Shown: piece after piece, positions 56,309 through 64,000 of the stretch | How the letters are laid out: every line of letters begins with the position of its first letter | How positions within the stretch are numbered: the first letter of the stretch is position 1 | Assembly: GCA_947561715.1 (NCBI GenBank) | Contig: OX387197.1 | Location: 19,514,266-19,578,265 of the forward strand | Reading direction: 5' to 3' | From: Ascidia mentula | Taxonomy: Eukaryota > Chordata > Ascidiacea > Phlebobranchia > Ascidiidae | DNA length: 64,000 nt | Made by a program: the position numbers and the translations under genes | Notes under the pieces: generated by a model | What the model saw: the letters and a program-made list of their open reading frames with translations, nothing else | The model's database searches: none | What the model was told of the DNA's origin: nothing

Positions 56309-59300
56309 ATGTACAAAATCCTTAAAGGGCTCTCAAGTAAGTTTTAATAGAGAATATTGTTGTAATTTTTTGGTAACTGTTTATTTCATTGCAGGATGTC
56401 GTGCAAGGGCCCCAGCTGCACCAACACAAAGTTCAAAAACTGAAGATGGTGAAATTCAAGATGATGGGATCAACACCTTCGCAAAAACAAACTACTATGA
56501 CGAAAGGTAGCTATATATGGTTGTATCATTAAATTTAATGCTCACAATGTCCTTTATTGCTGGAAAAGTGTATGATAAAACTAATAGTGAAATGTCCCGT
56601 TTAGCTCAGCTATTTGTCCCGTTTAGCTCAGCTATCAGTAAAAAAAATGTTAGTTTTTTCAACGTAAATTTATTTTGTCAAAGTTACTAGTTTCATTATT
56701 TTACCCAAGTTTCACACAAAAATTAAACATTAAAATATCACTCATTTTGAAGACTTGAGCACCGAGGAACCTGCAACGAATCTACTGATTGGCAAAACCA
56801 TTATCGCTTTAATTATGAAAAAGATGTTCATTTTCGCTACAAATACTGTGGGGAGCTTGTGTTGGTGAGTCAAATTTGTGTGTAATTTGTATTGATTAGC
56901 ATGGAAAACTGTTTTATTGTTATAGGGGTCTGCTACCATTTGGGCATTTGCTCGTATTCTCAACGATGTGCATAAAAGAGAAAGGCCCAAATCGTCGTAC
57001 TGTATTTGGAAAATATTGAAAGATAAATGCATTAAGGAGGTATACATATTTATGCAAAAAAGTTATGTTTACAAAAATGAACCAAAACCAACAATTACCT
57101 TAATTTTTTAGAGACTTGGTGAATTGTGCTCATCTCTGACGACATTGCCACAGTTGACGGTGAATAGTGTTTTACCAAGGGTTCCATCAATTACACTTGC
57201 TAGGTAAACTATTTCTTTGCTTTTTCACCTTCTGTTGACAGTAAATTTTTAAATATATTTTTGTATCTCAGTCGCGTTGTTCATGCTGCTGGTGAAGAAG
57301 GAAGTTCTACAGCACGTTCTGTGCTTGGAATTAATGTATCAGGAAAAGCCCTTTGTCATCAAGTTCAAGTGTTACAAACAAAAGTAAGTTCCAAAAATTT
57401 GACATTTAAAGAATGGTAATTTTCTTGTGCTAAAAATTTAAACAATGGCATGACTTTTATTTCATTTTAGAAAAAAAAAACAGTCACCATCGACCCGAAA
57501 TTTGTAAGCAACGATGATCACATACCAAGTTTGACAAGCAAAAGTGACAGTTCTGTGTCAACCACTGACAGTTTTTCCGAAGAAGATATTGATGAATTTG
57601 TGTCTTCAACTAAACACTGTATTGGCCTCACACATAATATCCAAGGTAGTGCGAAAATTTAAATACAGATTCTTTGGCTTATTACAAATGTGTGTTTTTA
57701 GGGTTTCATGATTTTTTTGTATTTTATATCTGTGTTTATGATTGTTACCAGCTGTTATATTTAGGTTTGGAGTTTTATAAAGAAGAAAAATATGAACAAG
57801 CTGTTCAGAGTTTTGAGTTTGGAAGCAAAGAAGGATGTAGCCAGGCTCAATACAACCTGGCATTGTGTTTTGAACGAGGAAAGGGTGTTGACAAAAACAT
57901 GGAAAAGGTTTGTTATTCTTTTTAGAAATTTGGTGGTGGCATTTAACTATAAATATTGAAATCTTCGTATAAATTTTTCTGAACTGTTTGATTCAGGCTA
58001 AATCAGAATACCGCAAGGCAGCAGCACAGGGTCATAAGTGGGCTCAGTACAACCTGGCACTGATGTTGTTTCTAGAAGATGAAACTGTTGCAACTGCACA
58101 TGGCATGTTTTTGTTGGAAAAAGCAGCAAAACAGGGAATGGTCGAGGTAATTAAGTTGGTGTTGTATGTTAACAACTGCATATAACTTAACACAAATAAC
58201 TGTTAACTGTAAATTCGTTCTTGTTTGCCATCAGGCGCAGTCCCTTTTGGGAGCAAAACTTGCGCATAAAGGTCCTCATCACAACATGAAAAAAGCTGTG
58301 AAAATGTTTACCCTGGCTTCTGCACAGGAGGTTATTACGCTTTTCTGTTCAAAATTTTGTATTTGTTTTGACCAATTCCCTGTTTTTTCCCCTTTTAGGA
58401 CGTTGTGTCGATATACCACCTTGCAGAATGTCATGAACATGGCTTAGGTGGCTTGACAAGCAGTGGGTCACATGCTTATGAACTCTATGCGGATGCAGCT
58501 AGGAGAGGTCACCTTGATGCAAAATACAAGATGGCTGCCATTCTTTTAAATGGTTGCAACGGTAAATGGCATGCAACTACTTTTTTGTAGCTTATACATA
58601 CAATGTCTTTAGTTTTCTTGGCTACAGAGTGTTGTAAGCGGTAGTTTCTCATTTATTTTATTAACCATTAGCATAAACATAATAAGTCGACAAAAAAAGT
58701 TACATTTACAAAATTTGTAGCACGTTTTCTACTGTTAATGAGGTATGAGTAATATTGCTAACTTTAGTACAGATTGCAATTGTTGAGATAATGAAGTAAG
58801 TTTATGATGACATAATCCTTGTGGAAGAAAGTTTTTTCTGCAATTTACAGTTTGGCTGGAGTTTCTTGTTCAAATGTGGGGTTGTAGTTTTCCTGTGCTT
58901 GCATTTTTTCAATAGGACCTGACTGTTGTGATGTATGCCTTTGTCTCAGTGTTGCCAACTTGGTTTGAAGAGTCTGTTGCTCCATCAACATGGACCTGTA
59001 AATGCAATAGTTGTTTCTGTCTTTGCAGTTCTGGACTCGAATATTCACCTAGTTCTGAAGTTGATTTACATTTCACAGCAAAGGGTTTTGTTTGCTTATT
59101 TATTAGGCCATTGCTCTTTAAGTTTTGCAACCCATTGTTGGGGATATTTTCTGTGATTAGCATTAATCCTCAATGTAACTTCTTCAAAACATTATCTTTT
59201 TTGTGCTTGACACCTCCTGCACATTAAAGTGGCAGTGCAACACAGACTGTTGTTCTTACCTTTGGTATCCATAGCGCAAGTATTTTGCACATTTAATTGC

Positions 59301-61674
59301 CTTGGATCGGAACCGCTGGCTTGATATTGAATAGAGAATAGGATTTAAAGCACTGTTAGACCATGCCAAAACTGCAAAAGCTATGAGAAGTTTGTTGCAC
59401 AAATCCGCATTGGCCACCTAAAATGAGAAGAATGTTGGTTACTTTTTGTTTTTGTTCACCTATTATGAAGTACCGTAATTCCTGGAGGCAAAGTCATTAT
59501 TTGCCAAACCTGTTGAGGTAGCCAGCATGCCACAAAAGCTATGACCAAAACTGCCACCATAATGGTTACCCTGTGTTGACTCTCTGGAAAGGTTTTGGTT
59601 GATGTTTTGCACATTGTTGTGGTATTAAACTTGCTTACGTCTTGTGCTTGCCTGGATTTGCCTGGATACTGTGGCTTTGATGATTGCAGCATAGCTCCCG
59701 AGTATGATAGCAACAGGCAGGACAAAGAACATAACAAAATTAGTGTAGATCCATGCTTGGTATGATATTGAGTTTGTGTGCTCTTCAAATTGGCAAAATT
59801 TGTCTGCAGGTATATTTTTTTTGTTCCGGTGCAGAAATAGTCAAGTTGACACACAAAACATGCAGACATATCTAGTATTGAGACTTACCTGGAATTACCC
59901 CAGAACCATCTGCAGAATAGTAGTCAAATGTGAAATTGAAGTCGTCATAAAACGTATCTATATCAACTGCATCAGATTTGAAGCCAGGAAACATTAGTTT
60001 GCATTGTGAGTCGACATTATCAATTCCAGCATACACCCCTGCTGGCACTGCACATGCAATGCTCAAAACCCAAAGAACAATGCAAATTTTTAATGAAATA
60101 TTTCTACTCCTGTATGCTCTTGACTTTAAGGTGTAAACAATGGCCAGGTATCTGTCAATGCTCATCATTGTCAAAAAAAGTACTGATGCTCTGTAGTTGA
60201 CGAACTTAACAACTGCAAATATTTCTCTAATCAGCCTTAACCGTCAACTAAAACATAGAAACAACATTATCTGTATACCTTCTATGAGTTTGCAAACTCC
60301 ATTATTCAGTACAGGGGCAAATTTCACAGCTGGTATGTGGAGTGGCAAGATAACTAGAAACAGAAAGTCAGCCACAGCCAAGTTGACAGCAAACAGATTT
60401 GCAACAGTTCTATTGGCACGATATCTTTCCCATATCGAAATAACCAATATAACAACTGCATTGGCAAGCAACCCAATTCCTGTGAAAAAAAGATTTCGTT
60501 ACTTACACAAATGTCTACCACCATCCGGAACAGTGGGTTGCCTAAATTGCTTTTTTCTACATATTTTTTTCAATTACTTGTAATACATTTTCAGTGAGCT
60601 GCAGACAGGAACACTGTTTTTCCTGATAAGTCTCACCAGTGCAATTTTGATGGACTAATAGCCAAACAATATATTTGTTGAACGTTTAAAAGATTTTTAA
60701 TTATTTTAGTTGGTGTATGATAACAGTTGACAACACGCACGTTTATATCTTTACAGTTCACAACCATTTATCACTACTTTTTTACCTGAGATTATTGGAA
60801 TCGTAATGTTTTCAACAGTTTCCAGAGTTCTCCTGGTCATTTCCAGATCATCCATATTTGATTGCCTTTTCAAACATATAAAATTTACGCTGAAACACGA
60901 GGTTTTAAACCTTTCGTAAAACCTCCACTGTAAACCACTAGTACCCACTGTGGTTACTGTGGTCTAATAAATATCACCAAAGAATGGTAGGAAACTACCA
61001 TGTAAATTCACCCCCATACAGCTATTCAGGTTTTCCTGACATGTCGTCTTCTTGCCATAAATGTCAATGTAGTGGACTTAACGTTAATATGCCGAGTACT
61101 CAATTTACCATGTGTACAGACCAATTTGAATGTCCCTTGTATCAGTAATTGCTGGGATGCTGGCAAAATTAATTTTATACCCTTTTGAAACATTTTCATA
61201 CATAAAAATTAAACGTTTTTAAGTATGTTTACAATGTCAACGGTGTGTTACAATTTACTTTCATAATTATGATAACAAAGCTGTGCAGTTTACTTTATTT
61301 TTTATTGTGATTAAGGTGTGAACAAGAATGAGGAATTGGCCAAGAAACTGTTCGAGGAAGCTGCCAGCAAGGGTCACGTGGCGGCAAAACAACGATGCGA
61401 GGAATTGAAACGAAACAGGAACGAGGTGTCGTTTAAAATCGGTACCGTATTGCGAGAGGACGACGAGGTCGACACGGAGCAACTCTTTCATCTGTTCATG
61501 CCTGAAATACTGCGAAATCTGCAAGTGGATTTTATTAACGAGCACCTTCGTGCGGCTCCCACTATGAAACGTAGCAAACTTTTCGGCCCGGCCTTGCTCG
61601 AAACGTCACTCCCGCATGGTTTGAATTTTCACCGGGCGTCGACTTGGCCCAACGCCCTTGCGCAGTTCAAGTAA
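56309..61674 (+). CDS. DELE1: SEL1/TPR-repeat protein, DELE1-like
   Basis: Twelve exons, 56309-56336, 56395-56506, 56753-56864, 56926-57039, 57112-57203, 57272-57383, 57471-57645, 57765-57907, 57997-58146, 58235-58330, 58399-58561 and 61316-61674, sum to 551 residues (human DELE1 515). The middle has SEL1-type repeats about 260-460: QAVQSFEFGSKEGCSQAQYN, KAAAQGHKWAQYNLALML, LLEKAAKQGMVEAQSLLGAK, DAARRGHLDAKYKMAAILLN and LFEEAASKGHVAAKQRCEEL. The C-terminus SLPHGLNFHRASTWPNALAQ resembles the DELE1 ending (LPHASSTGN), and a hydrophobic segment (YCGELVLGSATIWAFARIL) near residue 100 recalls its N-terminal helix. Human DELE1 relays mitochondrial stress to HRI and the integrated stress response; whether this protein does is inference. 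The last intron, 58562-61315, is far longer than the others and holds a complete antisense GPCR gene. A generic SEL1-repeat protein is the alternative. Confidence 0.72.
58845..60855 (-). CDS. Rhodopsin-family GPCR, peptide-receptor type, nested in an intron
   Basis: Seven exons, read right to left: 60786-60855, 60279-60479, 59889-60212, 59639-59803, 59474-59583, 59260-59417 and 58845-58995, giving 392 residues with matching phases. Class A hallmarks: TM1 GIGLLANAVVILVISIW (N1.50), TM2 NLAVADFLFLVILP (D2.50), Cys at the top of TM3 (VCKLIEG), SIDRYLAIV (DRY), ECL2 Cys (DSQCKLMF), TM6 VACWLPQQVW (CWxP), TM7 NSALNPILYSI (NPxxY). N-glycosylation sites occur at ENIT in the N-terminus and FNFT in ECL2. 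The intracellular tail is Gln-rich. The overall pattern is that of galanin, kisspeptin, allatostatin or somatostatin-like receptors; I cannot choose among them. It lies entirely inside the last intron of the DELE1-like gene on the opposite strand. Confidence 0.88.
60599..60650. repeat. Dispersed core repeat, copy 3
   Basis: gctgcagacagg, cactgttttt, gataagtctcaccagtgcaa follow the same order and spacing as the copies at 17503-17550 (reverse) and 37867-37920. It sits in the first intron of the nested GPCR gene. Confidence 0.55.
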
Positions 61675-63510
61675 ATTCTGACACTACACTCTGACACGAC
61701 TGTTGTGCCGGGAAATTTTGCGTGCTAACTTTCACCGCCAGTTCAAAAATCGAAATAGCTCAAACTGTGCGATTGCTGCTCGCCGTTTACACAAAGCGCC
61801 ATATTCTAACTTGCCCAATCTGGTTTTCATCATGTCAACGCCTTTTCTGTAAACCTGAGCTCCTGTCAAATCTTTATGCATTTAGTTTTTTATAAGGCAT
61901 AAATTGCTTCGTTTGAACTTAAACCTTCATTATATTGCACCTAAAACGCCACATTGGCATTTTTTGCTTCGGGCTTCGTTGTGTTTCAAGCCCTTATTTC
62001 GCTAATATGTAGCACGAGATTTATGTTAGACATCACGCGACTGCGGTTGACAGCGTCCTTGAGGCATCAGCCAAGTCCTGCAATGATGAGGCCAAGCGTT
62101 CCCTTGGGGGAAGTGCGCTCTTTAAGACTAATTAGATCCCGGTTACATCTGTATCAACTTAGTGGTGGGTTACTGTCCCAAACTGACAAGATGCAGCGCT
62201 TCCCTCTCACAAACTGCCCGCTGCTGACTTTCGCCCAACCAACTTATCTGGTTGCTCGAACCCGAAAAAAATAGCAATTATAATAACTTGTTTAAAAAAA
62301 ATGCACTGCGTTTTTGAAAATTTATACTTCATGGTTGTTTGATAAAGGAAAAGTGATTTAAGTTCCATTTGTCGTTTTGTGTTTTGCAATGGTTTCCCTT
62401 GTGTGTTTGTTTTTCATATGTTTGTGTGTTTGAAGACAATGTTCCCGACAAAGAGGTTTATTGCTTGTTTTACTTGGGCTTAGATGACAGCACAGTGTGA
62501 TCAACGTATTTGTTTTAAACACGATTGGCAGGTATAGCGTGGAGTTCTGCAATAAGAGTGGTCGGAATTAAGGGGCTGGTGACAAAAACTCACAATGTTT
62601 GTTGCAAAAGGAAAATGAAAATAGCACCACGCTGTGGATAGTTTACACCTTACGTTTGTACTGGAAACCCATAAAAGGGACAAGTCAATGTCCCTTATAT
62701 AAAGTATTTTTAGTCCTTGTTTGTTGGATATTCTTTTGTGGTCAAATACAATTGGTCTCATGTAGCTTTTATTTATATTAATAAATAAGGCAATGACAAG
62801 ACGTTTTTACCTGCAACAGAAATTCAAATACCTTGTCTGTTTATTAGGTTCACAGGCTTCGCAGCCAAGGCATTGCAGCCTTAGCTGGATTTGCTACTTT
62901 TCCCAACAAGTCGGAGCGAGATCTGAAAAATCAAGCTCCCGGTGAGGTTTGAACTCAAGACCCTGGGCTAACCAGGCCCAACGCTCTAACAACTGAACTA
63001 CAATACCTCAGTGGTGTATTGTGGCCAAGGTACTTTCATCACTTTCTGTAACTGCGAAGTGCAAAAACAGATGCAAAGCAAACAGCTAAGTTATAACGCA
63101 AGGTGTAGTGATACCTATCGACAGCCTGTCTAATTAGCTTGGTTCACTGATTCAGTATTGTTTCTATTCCTTTTTTATCAATCTTGTTTTTGTTTGAAAA
63201 AAAAACGGGAGTTTCCAACCACCAAGTTGAGTTGCGAGCTCAAAGCGTTGAGTCAATTTATTTAAGTGATGCTCCTTGGAAGTCTGGAAGGAGTGGTGCT
63301 TGTTAGATGTAAAATTAATCAAAAGGAAATCACCACTGGTCCTTCCACTGTCGGCAGTGTCAGTTTCAACAACATAAAGATACTTTCTGATCCAACATTT
63401 CGAAATATGCAAAATTTAGCACTTAGTTCACTATATGTTAAATACTTAATATTAAACATAAAAATTAAATTTAAAATGTCTTGTACGGAATAAAGCAATG
63501 TATTTAGTGG
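61675..63510. other. Convergent spacer between DELE1-like and cathepsin-like genes
   Basis: About 1.8 kb. The frame at 61954-62274 follows the DELE1-like stop and is probably 3' UTR, with no known motif. It contains SINE copy B around 62880-63020. The rest is AT-rich with nothing recognisable. Confidence 0.5.
62934..63007 (-). repeat. tRNA-derived SINE, copy B (tRNA-like part)
   Basis: Minus-strand tRNA-like fold: D arm GTTC-AGTTGTTA-GAGC, anticodon stem TGGGC with GCCCA around loop CTGGTTA (GGT at the anticodon position, Thr-like), T arm with TTCAAAC. The acceptor stem no longer pairs (GGTATTG against CGGGAGC). Similarity to copy A at 29676 extends on both sides, from about 62909 (acaagtcg) to 63013 (ctcagtgg), so the mobile unit is larger than a tRNA. 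Confidence 0.75.
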
Positions 63511-63678
63511 TTAATGTGATCTAGCTCTTCCAGCTACAACCATTTCTTCAATGCCACACATGTTTACTCCACGTCGTATTTTGAACAGTCCTTTGGAACC
63601 CCATTTTGGCCCCCATGTGTTAACGGCTAACCAGTAGGGTAGGCCATTGCTCTCGCCCCAACCCAATATTTTTACGCT
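63511..63678 (-). CDS. Cathepsin B-like cysteine protease, last exon (partial gene)
   Basis: The terminal coding exon reads 55 residues then TAA (63511-63513): SVKILGWGESNGLPYWLAVN, TWGPKWGSKGLFKIRRGVNM, CGIEEMVVAGRARSH. It is the C-terminal end of a papain-family (C1A) peptidase: the catalytic Asn environment (AVNTWGPKWG for ANSWG), and CGIE-xx-VVAG as in cathepsin B. The exon begins after a GGTCAG acceptor at 63679-63684, immediately after where the active-site His codon should lie, so the His is on an upstream exon outside view (above 63684). Tubulointerstitial nephritis antigen-like pseudo-enzymes share this end and are the alternative; catalytic status cannot be judged from one exon. Confidence 0.82.
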   Translation of the reverse strand, partial: SVKILGWGESNGLPYWLAVNTWGPKWGSKGLFKIRRGVNMCGIEEMVVAGRARSH

Positions 63679-63684
63679 CTGACC

Positions 63685-64000
63685 GGATAACCGTGCATTT
63701 TGATTATTTTTTACGACAAACCATAAACTCCTATTTTCACAGTATCTTTGAGCTCATGAGATACTGATAGTGAAGTAAGAAATAAACTGTGACGATTAAC
63801 GTTTTGTGAGCTTTCCAGTCATTACATTTATTGGTTTCAGAAAACCATTTTCGACAAAGTAAAACTATGCATTTGTCAATCAACGCCAGCAAAAAGTAAT
63901 GTGCACATTTACTTCTAACAAGCCCTTATCCTTTATATTTCTTTGTTTGTTGCCACTTGAATAAAACTATTGTTTTACCAATTATCTGCAATAGCTAACA
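63685..64000. other. Intron of the cathepsin-like gene, right edge of window
   Basis: AT-rich sequence upstream of the last cathepsin-like exon on the minus strand. No further exon of the peptidase was recognised before the window ends. Confidence 0.5.

Noticed and set aside
61954..62274. 106-codon frame after the DELE1-like stop
   Set aside because: No motif or splice support; lies where the 3' UTR is expected.
1..64000. CRISPR arrays, bacterial operons, integrated phage or virus
   Set aside because: Spliced metazoan genes throughout; no regularly spaced direct repeats, prokaryotic-type gene runs or viral proteins were seen.

Overview
This 64-kb window is nuclear DNA of an animal, most likely an invertebrate chordate. 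The coding exons are short, split by compact AT-rich GT-AG introns, and every recognisable protein is a metazoan family. Small introns, tight gene spacing, low GC and the gene set fit a tunicate such as Ciona. That assignment is an inference, because no marker gene was searched. Exon models were built by hand from reading frame, splice signals and remembered family similarity; nothing was aligned or searched. For the genes where I summed exon lengths (MORN4-like, PIGV, MYO9, UBXN7, FAM107, TEX47-like, zinc-finger gene, GPCR, DELE1-like) the total is a multiple of three. AASS and BUB3 boundaries are good to a few bases.

Layout: 1-274 holds the 3' end of an unidentified + gene. 746-5955 is AASS (-), mitochondrial lysine breakdown. 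7447-8093 is a MORN4-like gene (+), convergent with BUB3 (-, 8306-10642), a spindle-checkpoint WD40 protein. PIGV (+, 11549-13289), an ER GPI mannosyltransferase, converges on an intronless TBC1D24 (-, 13536-15401). A 20-kb class IX myosin (+, 16448-34913, alternative 3' exons to 36182) carries RA, motor, IQ, C1 and RhoGAP domains. UBXN7 (+, 38792-41591) is a p97 ubiquitin-receptor adaptor. FAM107 (+, 45242-49522), a TEX47-like gene (+, 50535-52535) and a single-C2H2 protein gene (-, 53253-54980) follow. A DELE1-like SEL1-repeat gene (+, 56309-61674) holds a complete peptide-type GPCR gene (-, 58845-60855) inside its last intron. A cathepsin B-like gene (-) enters at the right edge, 63511-63678.

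The genes are unrelated in pathway, and no operon-like functional cluster was seen. The remaining DNA is rich in small non-autonomous elements: three hAT-like elements with 8-bp target duplications, a palindromic 139-bp MITE with a second truncated copy, a tRNA-derived SINE pair, foldback elements and a dispersed roughly 50-bp core present three times.

The most notable points are the antisense nested GPCR gene, the alternative myosin tail ending in a PDZ-ligand-like motif, the altered P-loop in the myosin motor, the intronless TBC1D24 with an expanded TLDc domain, and the mobile-element families. I did not find a clearly new multi-gene system.
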